Source: Campylobacterota bacterium
Lineage (GTDB): Bacteria; Campylobacterota; Campylobacteria; Campylobacterales; Sulfurovaceae
Assembly (NCBI GenBank): GCA_003252535.1
Contig: QKDN01000008.1
Span: forward strand, 1-64,000
Length of the DNA stretch: 64,000 nucleotides
Direction of reading: 5' to 3'
The first letter of the stretch is position 1; each line of letters starts with the position of its first letter. Shown here piece after piece: positions 6,706-14,335 of the stretch. Position numbers and translations under genes: made by a program. The notes under the pieces were generated by a model, which saw nothing but the letters and a program-made list of their open reading frames with translations, was not told where the DNA came from and did no database searches.

Positions 6706-8994
6706 TCAAGCACTTTTGGGAGCACTGGACCGTACTCTCCGGACTGCCTCGACCATATTATAGAGGCTTGGTTTCACCTCTTCCCATTTTCTTGTTTTCA
6801 AACCGCAATCAGGGTTGATCCACAACTGCTCTCTGGGTAAGACATCTAACAGAAGTTGTATCTGCTCGACCATCTCTTCGACACCTGGGATACGGGGAGA
6901 GTGGATATCATAGACTCCAGGTCCGATCTCTTGTCTGTAACCTGCTTGCCTGAATATCTTGAGGAGCTCATTACCGCTTCGAGCCGTCTCTATGGAGATC
7001 ACATCAGCATCCATCGCTTCGATCGTCCCGATGATATCATTGAATTGACTGTAGCACATATGGGTATGGATCTGCGTCTCTTTGAGCGCACTGCTTACAG
7101 CGATTTTGAAGTCCCTCACCGCCCATGACTCGTAGTGTTTGATCCTGGCAGTTCTGAGTGGGTATCCCTCTTTGAACGCCGCTTCATCGACCTGTATGAT
7201 CGAGATCCCGCTTTTTTGGAGATCATCGATCTCATCACACAGCGCTACGGCTATCTGTTTGGAGACCTCGTCTCTACCAAGATCATCCCGAACAAATGAC
7301 CAGTTGAGCATCGTCACCGGACCAGTGAGCATCCCTTTCATTGGTTTGGAGGTAAGACTTTGGGCATAAGTGATCCAGGCTGTGGTCATCGGCTGGGGTC
7401 TGCTGATATCACCATAGATAAACGGAGGCTTCACACATCTGCTTCCATAGCTTTGTACCCATCCGTTGCTGCTGAAACCATATCCTCTCAGCTGTTCGCC
7501 AAAATACTCTACCATATCGTTCCGCTCAGGCTCTCCATGGACGAGAATATCAAGGCCACACTCCTCCTGGAAAGAGACACACTCATCGATATACTCCCTC
7601 ATCCTCTCTTCATACTGCCCTCTCTCAATGAGCCCTTTTTTGTACTCCTCTCTGGCTTTTCTCACCTGTGGCGTTTGCGGGAAGGAGCCTATCGTCGTGG
7701 TGGCAAGCTCAGGATATCCCAGATGCTCTTTCTGGAGAGCTATTCGCTCCTCATAGACTCCGTCCCGAGTGAATTTCGTCAGACCTTTCACCCGCTCCTG
7801 TACCCTGAGATCGTGAATGATCGGAGAGTTTTTTCTGCTTTGATTGGATTCTTTGATCGATTGCAGGAGCTTTTGATCCTTGCTCTTGAGTGATTCCTCT
7901 CCATCGTAGAATATCCTGGCAATGAGAGATACTTCATCGAGCTTCTCCACTGCATAGCTCAGCCATGATCTGATCTCCTCATCCATCTTTTCCTCATAAT
8001 CGAGGGTGAATGGAGTATGGAGCAGAGAGCATGAGGTAGAGAGCGTGATACGCTCTTTTGGTATCTCTCTGGCAAGAACATCAAGCAGTGCGAGGGTTGT
8101 GGTGATATCGTTTCTCCAGATATTGCGACCATCGACGACTCCTGCGATGAGCTGCTTGTCGCTCCCGGCAATGAGTGGGAGCGTATCAAGATTCTCTCTT
8201 CCATGCACCAGGTCCAGTCCAACTCCCCAGATCGGGGTATTCAGGAGAATCTTCGTCGCTTCATTGGAGTGCTCAAAATAGGTTGTGACAATGAGCTTGA
8301 GATTTGATGCACAGGATGCAAGACGATCATATGTCGGTTTGATCAGACTCAGTACTTTCGGCTCCAGGTCGGTGACAAATATCGGCTCATCTATTTGCAG
8401 CGTGATATCCTCATCAAGGGCAGAGAGCAGCACAAGCAGCTCCTCGTAGAGCGGGAGGATTCTGGAGTGGAGCTCATAGCACTCACCCCGGTCGACTCTT
8501 TTGGAGAGACCGAGGAAGGTGATGGGGCCGATGAGATTGATCTTGGTATTGATACCGTGGGCTTTCGCCTCCCGGTACTCTTCGATGATCTTGGCCGCAT
8601 TGAGCGTATAGTGGTCCTCGTTACTGAGTTCAGGGACGATATAGTGGTAGTTGGTATTGAACCACTTGGTCATCTCCATCGCTACTGCTTCATCTGTACC
8701 CCGTGCCATTGCAAAATAGCGCTCCTCATCGTGAAGATGACGAAAGCGGGCAGGGATCGCTCCCAGCATCACCGCCGTATCGAGCATATTGTCATAGAGC
8801 GAGAAGTCATTGGACGAGATACAATCGATCGACGCATTCACCTGGTAGTCCCAGTGGCGTTTGCGTAGACTCCTGGCTACCGATTGGAGCTCTTCCAAAC
8901 TACTGCTGCCGCTCCAGTAGCTCTCCAGCGCTCTCTTGAGTTCTCTTTGTTCTCCGATTCTCGGGAATCCTACAATATAGCTTTTTTTTGACAT
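6706..8994 (-). CDS. metE: Cobalamin-independent methionine synthase
   Basis: A 762-residue MetE, full length for the family (E. coli about 753). It transfers a methyl group from 5-methyltetrahydropteroyl-triglutamate to homocysteine in the cytoplasm, the last step of methionine synthesis. The N-terminal half carries the folate-domain start VGFPRIGEQRELKRALE; the C-terminal barrel has the zinc ligands His645, Cys647 (HTHMC), Glu669 and Cys730 (NPDCGLKTRKW), with the same spacing as in E. coli. The start ATG at 8994 lies behind AAGGATACAACC. The gene stands alone, convergent with the surface-protein region, and nothing around it suggests a riboswitch. Very safe assignment. Confidence 0.97.
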   Translation of the reverse strand: MSKKSYIVGFPRIGEQRELKRALESYWSGSSSLEELQSVARSLRKRHWDYQVNASIDCISSNDFSLYDNMLDTAVMLGAIPARFRHLHDEERYFAMARGTDEAVAMEMTKWFNTNYHYIVPELSNEDHYTLNAAKIIEEYREAKAHGINTKINLIGPITFLGLSKRVDRGECYELHSRILPLYEELLVLLSALDEDITLQIDEPIFVTDLEPKVLSLIKPTYDRLASCASNLKLIVTTYFEHSNEATKILLNTPIWGVGLDLVHGRENLDTLPLIAGSDKQLIAGVVDGRNIWRNDITTTLALLDVLAREIPKERITLSTSCSLLHTPFTLDYEEKMDEEIRSWLSYAVEKLDEVSLIARIFYDGEESLKSKDQKLLQSIKESNQSRKNSPIIHDLRVQERVKGLTKFTRDGVYEERIALQKEHLGYPELATTTIGSFPQTPQVRKAREEYKKGLIERGQYEERMREYIDECVSFQEECGLDILVHGEPERNDMVEYFGEQLRGYGFSSNGWVQSYGSRCVKPPFIYGDISRPQPMTTAWITYAQSLTSKPMKGMLTGPVTMLNWSFVRDDLGRDEVSKQIAVALCDEIDDLQKSGISIIQVDEAAFKEGYPLRTARIKHYESWAVRDFKIAVSSALKETQIHTHMCYSQFNDIIGTIEAMDADVISIETARSGNELLKIFRQAGYRQEIGPGVYDIHSPRIPGVEEMVEQIQLLLDVLPREQLWINPDCGLKTRKWEEVKPSLYNMVEAVRRVRSSAPKSA

Positions 8995-9632
8995 GGTTGT
9001 ATCCTTTGATATAAATATTTGATTGAAAATAGCTTAGTGTGTAATCGAAAATATCAGGATACAAATGGAGGATGCACACCGCTTCTGCGGAATGCAAAAT
9101 AGGTCGTATAGTAGGGACAACGGGGGATAAATGTATTGAGTTTGAGGATGAGACGGGCGCGGACCTTATAGAGGCGTTTGCACCTGCATGGCCGCACATT
9201 GTCATGAAGGAGCGGAGTGAGGAGTGCAGCAGGTGGATCGTTCTCCTCAGCAGAGCTCTCCTTGTCACCTTTGAAGTGTTTGACAAAATCTTCACACCGT
9301 ACTTTCTGCCCCTCCAGTCTCCTCTGGACACTATAGGCCAATATCGATGCGAGTGTAAAATAGCTCTTGCCAAACCCTCTAGGTGACCTCACGTCTTCCC
9401 TCGTTGATAAATTTTCTGGGATTATATAAGCAAAGTAATTAAATTTAACCCACACATGCTAAGAAACAGCCGGGCACCATTCCGATGACCCGTAGGTCGG
9501 AGTCCCCCGACCTACGCACGAAGCAACATTTCAATCGTACAAGGGTGGGCGAATCCCACCGATTGTTCCAAACGGTAGTAACGGTATTCAATGGAAGTGT
9601 TCTTTCTGTTGAAGATCAAGTATGGTTTTTTA
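8995..9632. other. Long intergenic region without a convincing gene
   Basis: Between metE and the UDG-like gene. Short overlapping frames exist on both strands at 9054-9455, but none has a ribosome site or a recognisable family, and they occlude each other, so I do not call a gene; a decayed one is possible. The stretch 9490-9565 contains strong inverted repeats, listed separately. The first 60 bases are AT-rich and presumably hold the metE promoter. Confidence 0.5.
9491..9565. repeat. Cluster of inverted repeats (possible mobile-element relic)
   Basis: CGTAGGTCGG (9491-9500) and CCGACCTACG (9507-9516) form a perfect 10-bp stem with a 6-base loop. A second hairpin GGTGGG/CCCACC (9544-9560) follows, itself bracketed by CAATCG (9532-9537) and CGATTG (9560-9565). 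The arrangement resembles intergenic palindromic repeats or short MITEs. Confidence 0.55.
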
Positions 9633-10397
9633 TCAAGTGATGATAGGAATCAGACAAAATTTTTCATATGCTGACTGGATTGCTTTTGCTCTGTACCTTG
9701 AGTGTTCTTCATTCTGTGCTCTAGGATGTGCAATTCTTATGCAATCTATGCCATCACACACAAAGCGCCAGTATCTACCTTTAATAATTTCATTCGAAAT
9801 ATAGCCATTTAAATGTTCATTGCATAATTTTTTTATAGTTTGGTCATTGACTTTGTTGCAACCAACAGCAAATATGATCATATCAGGTTTATTAAATTTT
9901 ATACTTGTAGCTATAAGTCTTACAGAAATATCCTGGATTATTTTAAACTCTGAATTCTTTCTTTTTGTAGGGGATGTTCCATTGAAATCCCATGCATAAA
10001 GGTTTTGATAGATAAGAGCTCGCGAGTCAATTTCAAGACTCTTTGCAACATTCAAAAAAAAACGTTTAAACCAACTTTGTGATGTTTTTTTGGCATTTCC
10101 ATTTTTTTTGTCGAGTAAGTGCCAGGAATAGCGTTCCAAAGATTCCTCAATGATCTTATTCAAAGTATTAGAAGAATTTGCTGCAACGATTCTGGATATA
10201 CTATTTCTGTTATTTTTTGTGTTCCAACCCGAGGTTTCTCTACCAACAACCATAACTTTTTTTGGGGTGGATTTATACTCATCAAAAGGCTGAGATAGAA
10301 ATACACCTGAGTATAAATCCTCTCCTGAAATAAAGTCGGATGATGTTATAGAAGACAGTATTTCTTGATATCTATTGATTAGCTGAGTCTGTTCCAT
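9633..10397 (-). CDS. Uracil-DNA-glycosylase-fold protein of unknown specificity
   Basis: A 254-residue protein started at the ATG at 10397, seven bases after the antiporter's stop codon; a GTG at 10415 is the alternative, and neither has a clear ribosome site. The motif KVMVVGRETSGWN near residue 48 resembles the first motif of the UDG-like superfamily (VMVVGxExxGW), and DCIRIAHPRA near residue 222 resembles the closing strand-His motif. The middle (ALIYQNLYAWDF, PDMIIFAVGCNKV) fits the alternating fold. Substrate cannot be told; these UDG-like hypotheticals occur in DNA repair and defence settings. The gene is much more AT-rich than the antiporter it follows, which points to recent acquisition. 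Family assignment rests on motifs only. Confidence 0.5.
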   Translation of the reverse strand: MEQTQLINRYQEILSSITSSDFISGEDLYSGVFLSQPFDEYKSTPKKVMVVGRETSGWNTKNNRNSISRIVAANSSNTLNKIIEESLERYSWHLLDKKNGNAKKTSQSWFKRFFLNVAKSLEIDSRALIYQNLYAWDFNGTSPTKRKNSEFKIIQDISVRLIATSIKFNKPDMIIFAVGCNKVNDQTIKKLCNEHLNGYISNEIIKGRYWRFVCDGIDCIRIAHPRAQNEEHSRYRAKAIQSAYEKFCLIPIIT

Positions 10398-10404
10398 CTT
10401 GCAA

Positions 10405-12012
10405 CTACAACTCACACTTCAAGATCGAATCCACGATCCCCCGTGCGATCTGTTCCGTCCCTACGATGATCTCGTAGCGGGGGAATTCGCGGTGGAGGAG
10501 GGCGCGCTCCTGGAACTTGCTCACCGTGATGATCACCTTGGTCTCGGGGGCGATCTGGGTGAGGGCGTTGCAGACGAGGTGGATGTGGTCGTTGTTGTCC
10601 ATCGCGACGACGACGGCTGTCGCGGAGTGGACGTGGACCGATTCGAGGATGCTGCTCTGGGCGGCATTACCGAGGATCACCTTTTTGCCCAGCCCCCTGG
10701 CGCGGAGGACGCTTTCGTTGTTGTGCTCGATGGCGATGTGGGGGATGCTACGCGATTCGAGCTTGTCACAAATCTTCTGTCCGAGTCTGCCGTAGCCGAG
10801 CACGACGATGTGGTCTTCGAGGTCTCTTTTGGGGAAGGAGGCGGCCATGACGGCGAGTTTTTCATTGCCGAAGAAGAGATCGACGATATCGGTGAGCCTG
10901 CGCAGGACGAATGGGGTGAGCACCATCGAGACGATGATGACACTGATGAGTATCTGCGAGAGCTCGGTCGCGATGAGGTCGGCATTGCGTGCGAGCTCGA
11001 AGACCACGAGCCCGAACTCCCCGAGCTGGAAGAGGCTCAGCGCGCTCTTGAGGGCGACCCTTTTGGCGGTGGCGCGCTTGAGGAGGAGGTAGATGACGGT
11101 GACCTTGATGAGGGCGAAGAGGGCGACGAGACCGAGGATGAGGGGGAGATTGTCACCGACGATACGCAGGTCGATCTGCATCCCTACCGTGACGAAGAAG
11201 AGCCCCAACAGCAGGTCGCGGAAAGGGATGAGGTCGGCCTCCACCTGGTGCTTGTAGTGGGTCTCGGCGATGATCATCCCCGCGATGAAGGCGCCCAGCG
11301 AATAGGAGAAGCTCAGCGAGTGTGCCAGCAGCGACGCCCCCATCACCAAAAAGAGGATCGAGCCGATGAATATCTCGTTGGAGTTGCTCCGCAGCACGCG
11401 TGAGAGGAAAGGGTCGAGGACATAGAGCCCGAAAGCCCACAGCGCGGCGAAGAGGACGATCGCTTCGGCGAGTGTCTTGAGGAGCAGCGGCGCGATATGG
11501 ACATCACTCGCGGAGAATATCCCGATCATCAATAGGATGGGGATCACCATGATATCCTGGAAGATCAGGATGCCCAGCGCCCTGCGCCCGAACTCCTCGC
11601 CGATCTTACGGCTGGCGGTGAGGAGCTTGAGGACGATGGCGGTCGAGGAGAGGGCGAGCGCGCTGGCGATCACGAGCGAGGGCTTGTTGGGGATATCGGC
11701 AGCGAAGCGGGCGAGGAGGAAGAATATCGCCATGCTGATCCCCACCTGCAACCCGCCGTAGAAGAATATCTCTTTGCGCATCAGCTTGAGGTGCTTGATG
11801 GAGAACTCCAGCCCGATGGTGAACATCAGAAATACGATCCCGAACTCCGCGATGAGCTCGAGGTCATGCGACTTGCTGCTGTGCAGACCGAAGAGATAGG
11901 AGAGGACGAGCCCCGTAACGATATACCCGATGATGGTGGGGATGTGGTATCTGGTGAAGATGATATTGAAGAGTGTGGCGATAAAGATACCCGCTACGAT
12001 GATCTCAAGCAT
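10405..12012 (-). CDS. Monovalent cation:proton antiporter (CPA2/KefB type) with RCK domain
   Basis: A 535-residue inner-membrane protein. Residues 1-375 hold about a dozen hydrophobic segments of the Na+/H+ exchanger fold, including GLVLSYLFGL, the acidic ion-site segment FGIVFLMFTIGLEFS and FQDIMVIPILL, all typical of the CPA2 (Kef/YbaL) family. Residues 395-510 are a TrkA-N Rossmann domain starting HIVVLGYGRLGQKIC, which usually binds NAD(H), AMP or glutathione conjugates and gates flux. The likely role is potassium or sodium efflux coupled to proton entry for pH or electrophile stress. GC content is high. The UDG-like gene follows closely. Length is between those of YbaL and KefB; the Kef-specific ancillary protein gene (kefF/kefG) is absent nearby, so I give no symbol. 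Confidence 0.88.
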   Translation of the reverse strand: MLEIIVAGIFIATLFNIIFTRYHIPTIIGYIVTGLVLSYLFGLHSSKSHDLELIAEFGIVFLMFTIGLEFSIKHLKLMRKEIFFYGGLQVGISMAIFFLLARFAADIPNKPSLVIASALALSSTAIVLKLLTASRKIGEEFGRRALGILIFQDIMVIPILLMIGIFSASDVHIAPLLLKTLAEAIVLFAALWAFGLYVLDPFLSRVLRSNSNEIFIGSILFLVMGASLLAHSLSFSYSLGAFIAGMIIAETHYKHQVEADLIPFRDLLLGLFFVTVGMQIDLRIVGDNLPLILGLVALFALIKVTVIYLLLKRATAKRVALKSALSLFQLGEFGLVVFELARNADLIATELSQILISVIIVSMVLTPFVLRRLTDIVDLFFGNEKLAVMAASFPKRDLEDHIVVLGYGRLGQKICDKLESRSIPHIAIEHNNESVLRARGLGKKVILGNAAQSSILESVHVHSATAVVVAMDNNDHIHLVCNALTQIAPETKVIITVSKFQERALLHREFPRYEIIVGTEQIARGIVDSILKCEL

Positions 12013-12207
12013 ATTGTTTCCTTATAGAATTCTTGCGGTATTATAGTATTGTTTGCTTGGAAAGGGCGGAGTAAGGTATTTGATTTTATTTATTACAAAT
12101 TGACAAAAAATTCATTATAATAAAAATTGATTTCCATATAAATTAGAAATGCACATACAATTGTTGTGAGTATATCAGCATTAAACTAAAATAGATAAGG
12201 ATAGAAT

Positions 12208-12951
12208 ATGGGGCAAGTGATCGATATGAGTATAGATACTTCATCGTTAAATTTTAATGCATTGTTAAAAACTTATTTTGATATACAATTGAAAAATATT
12301 GGATTAACAGAAAAGCAAATTGGAGAACAATCCATTTCAGAACTTTATGAGAGCTTAGAGAGAGTTAATGAAGCTTTAATAAATCCTGAGAGTTTTGGTG
12401 AAGTAAATATAGGCTATGGTGCCACATCACCTTATATCGCTAAATCAGGTTCAAAATATCATTCGAAAATTGGTATTGCATCTATTTTGATTGAAAGAAA
12501 AAAACTTATTTTGGATAGAATCAAAGAATTGACTACTAATGAAAAATTAGAAAGTTTACATGATTTGATCAATGGTATAAAGGATAATGAACTAAAAAAT
12601 AAACTTTCTATTCAATTAGAATCCTTACAAAAAGAAGCTAAAGAATATTCTGAAGAAAGCAAAAAAATAGCCACAAAAGAAGCTGAAGAGAAACTAAGGC
12701 TTGAACAAGAAATTGCAAAACAAAAATTAGAGTTGTTTAAAGAAAAGAGTAAGATTTGGCAATCATATTTAAAAAAAGAATCTGTAGCAACTATTGTGGG
12801 AGGTTTAATATTAATTGCTTTTACAATTACTCTGATAGCAGCAATGTTTTTCAAAATAGAAAGTACTGAGATAATTAATAATGGGTTTTTGGTAATTTTA
12901 GGATACTTCTTTGGCCAGCAAGCTGTTAAAACAGAGAAAGAAGATAAGTAA
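12208..12951 (+). CDS. Coiled-coil protein with C-terminal transmembrane hairpin, unknown
   Basis: A 247-residue protein, strongly AT-rich. Residues 1-95 form a mixed region with no known motif. Residues 95-185 are a Lys/Glu-rich coiled coil (KEAKEYSEESKKIATKEAEE and onward). Two hydrophobic segments close the protein, about 191-213 (VATIVGGLILIAFTITLIAAM) and 223-238 (GFLVILGYFFGQQAV), giving a membrane hairpin with both ends likely cytoplasmic. A ribosome site (AAGGAT) precedes the ATG and a TATAAT lies at 12116-12121. It has no operon partner. Stand-alone coiled-coil plus two-helix proteins are often phage-defence or stress effectors, but nothing here proves that. Unrecognised. Confidence 0.6.
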   Translation: MGQVIDMSIDTSSLNFNALLKTYFDIQLKNIGLTEKQIGEQSISELYESLERVNEALINPESFGEVNIGYGATSPYIAKSGSKYHSKIGIASILIERKKLILDRIKELTTNEKLESLHDLINGIKDNELKNKLSIQLESLQKEAKEYSEESKKIATKEAEEKLRLEQEIAKQKLELFKEKSKIWQSYLKKESVATIVGGLILIAFTITLIAAMFFKIESTEIINNGFLVILGYFFGQQAVKTEKEDK

Positions 12952-13080
12952 TTCATAAATAATTTTAATATTTTTATATGGTTCAGTAGTCTAGTCTTTA
13001 TCAGTTGACTGAAGATAAAGCATAATATTTAGTTTAGTTATAGAAAGGATGAATTATTTTACTGAATCGGAGACTTGACC

Positions 13081-13247
13081 CCAATGCCAATGAATTAGTG
13101 ATAATCTACGGGTTCGTCATCCTCGCGAATGCGGGGATCTATCACTCCCACACCGTTTGAGATTCCCGTTTTCACGGGGATGACAAAGCACAGGCATTAA
13201 GACAGAATCTACGGATCACTGATATGAGCTTAATTCATTGGCATTGG
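13081..13247. mobile_element. MITE-like element with perfect 17-bp terminal inverted repeats
   Basis: CCAATGCCAATGAATTA (13081-13097) is the exact reverse complement of the bases at 13231-13247. The 167-bp interior encodes nothing, carries a second shorter inverted pair AGTGAT/ATCACT (13097-13102, 13215-13220) and contains the REP-like unit at 13116. Size, non-coding content and termini fit a miniature inverted-repeat element. No clear target-site duplication was found, and no matching transposase lies in the window. Confidence 0.65.
13116..13213. repeat. REP-like palindromic repeat, copy A
   Basis: Opens with GTCATCCTCG and closes its palindrome with GGGGATGAC at 13184, then continues with AGGCATtAAGACaGAATCTAC. 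The same layout and tail occur at 36687-36785, so this is a dispersed family in the genome. Confidence 0.75.
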
Positions 13248-13294
13248 ACTTCAGCCCCCCCCCGAAAAAGTGAAGCTGAAGCTTTCGGTTCCTA

Positions 13295-13357
13295 TCTATC
13301 GCCAGTAAGTCACCCCGTCCTTGATGATATAGCTCTGCGACATATTGATCGAGTGGT
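13295..13357 (-). pseudogene. Duplicated 3' end of lnt (direct repeat copy 1)
   Basis: These 63 bases match 14273-14335 at 60 positions, at a constant offset of 978. On the minus strand they encode the final Lnt residues HSINMSQSYIIKDGVTYWR and a TAG stop, the same peptide as the intact gene; the in-frame differences are synonymous (GTG for GTA, CGA for AGG). Homology stops sharply at both sides. The remnant has no start and lies just beyond the PIN toxin gene. It is the displaced or donor-borne end of lnt. Confidence 0.88.
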
Positions 13358-13400
13358 CGAAGGCACTCTGAGGAAAAGTGTTCTGGATAATTGAAAAGTA

Positions 13401-13877
13401 TTACATGATCTCCGATAGTTTTGCGAAAAACAGCTCTTCAAGCGCTTTGGATATCCTAAGACCGTTTTGTTTGAAGAGACTGAAACAGTAGCGGCACTCT
13501 TCGGCAGAGATGCAGTTCTGCCTGTAGTTCTCTATCAGTATACCCAGGATACCGACTACCTTGACCCCCTGGCTCTGGGCAATTTTCCTCCCTTTCCTCT
13601 CATCGATGATCAATGGCAGGTCGAGCTCAAGAGCCAGTGTGATCGCTTCGGTCTCGCCGATATCGAGTTTGAAGTCGGGTATTTTGTTCGTTACTGGTCT
13701 GACCACGATCTGTTCGAACCGCTCGATCCTGTACCGGACAATATCATCTTTGAAATAGAGTTCGTCTTTGACAGCCTGGGGGATAAAGACCTTTTCAAAG
13801 AGATTTGAAAGCAGTCTGAGCTGATCGGCTTTGGCGAAAACGATAAGTGCGGTTGTATCGCTGATGACTATATTCAT
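13401..13877 (-). CDS. PIN-domain toxin (DUF3368 family)
   Basis: A 158-residue PIN-domain protein, probably an Mg2+-dependent ribonuclease toxin. It starts with the family signature VISDTTALIVFAK (Asp7) and keeps further acidic positions at DIGETEAITLAL and LPLIIDERKGRKIA, the pattern expected for a PIN active site. DUF3368 proteins are regularly encoded after a UPF0175 protein, as here, where the partner ends 8 bases upstream. The pair is read leftward, in the same direction as lnt, and sits between two copies of the lnt 3' end, so it appears to be an inserted cassette. RNA target unknown. Confidence 0.85.
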   Translation of the reverse strand: MNIVISDTTALIVFAKADQLRLLSNLFEKVFIPQAVKDELYFKDDIVRYRIERFEQIVVRPVTNKIPDFKLDIGETEAITLALELDLPLIIDERKGRKIAQSQGVKVVGILGILIENYRQNCISAEECRYCFSLFKQNGLRISKALEELFFAKLSEIM

Positions 13878-13885
13878 ACGGTATT

Positions 13886-14188
13886 TCAGCTAAAAGCGTT
13901 AAACTCTTGCTGCATGTACTCTTCATCCGCTTCCACATAAGGGATGTCATACTTCTCCAGAAGATCCATCACCTCAAGCTTTGTCAGATCGAGGATAGTG
14001 GCGACTTGACCCAATGAGAGTTCACCGTGACTGTATGCCTTCAGAAGATTGTATTCGTAGGTCTCGATCTTTGTCTGTCTGGTGAAGAGACCTTTGATCA
14101 TTTCGATAAATTTATCTTTATCGTTATGGAACTGCGTCTCGATCAAAGTAGTTATAAAAGGATCTCGTATCTGTATACTGGTCATCAT
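13886..14188 (-). CDS. UPF0175-family antitoxin
   Basis: A 100-residue protein of the UPF0175 type, the usual partner of DUF3368 PIN toxins. The C-terminal half contains a helix-turn-helix (SLGQVATILDLTKLEVMDLLEKYDIPYVEADEEYM), so it probably binds its own promoter and neutralises the toxin. A ribosome site (AGAGGAAAG) precedes the tandem ATG codons at 14188, and a TATAAT at 14222-14217 (minus strand) lies in the 80 bases that separate it from the lnt stop, giving the cassette its own promoter. The following toxin gene is 8 bases away, consistent with translational coupling. Confidence 0.83.
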   Translation of the reverse strand: MMTSIQIRDPFITTLIETQFHNDKDKFIEMIKGLFTRQTKIETYEYNLLKAYSHGELSLGQVATILDLTKLEVMDLLEKYDIPYVEADEEYMQQEFNAFS

Positions 14189-14272
14189 CTTTCCTCTAAC
14201 TATAAAATCTGTCTCATTATATCAAATTGCGGGAGATTTGCAAATACGCATTTATCCTGCCCGCACATGCGA

Positions 14273-14335
14273 TCTACCTCCAGTAAGTTACCCCGTCCTT
14301 GATGATATAGCTCTGCGACATATTGATCGAGTGGT
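14273..14335 (-). repeat. Direct repeat copy 2: functional 3' end of lnt
   Basis: The intact gene's last 20 codons plus one base past the stop; 60 of 63 bases match 13295-13357. Together the copies flank the toxin-antitoxin cassette. Confidence 0.88.

Larger units (their letters stand above)
12952..13400. other. Intergenic region filled with repeats and a gene-end remnant
   Basis: No gene. It holds, in order, an AT-rich stretch, a 167-bp element with 17-bp terminal inverted repeats (13081-13247) containing a REP-like unit, a run of nine C (13255-13263) inside a CTTCAGC/GCTGAAG inverted repeat (13249-13281), and the duplicated lnt 3' end (13295-13357). Confidence 0.75.

Noticed and set aside
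9054-9455. Overlapping frames on both strands (104, 133 and 157 codons)
   Set aside because: They cover the same DNA, none has a ribosome site, codon use or motif that singles it out, and one runs into metE. A decayed gene is possible but not shown.
10399-11403. A 334-codon plus-strand frame opposite the antiporter gene
   Set aside because: It is an acidic, low-complexity shadow of GC-rich coding DNA; the antiporter on the other strand is unmistakable.
12100-12121. TTGACA plus TATAAT as a full sigma-70 promoter for the coiled-coil gene
   Set aside because: The spacing is only 10 bases; only the -10 box is credible.
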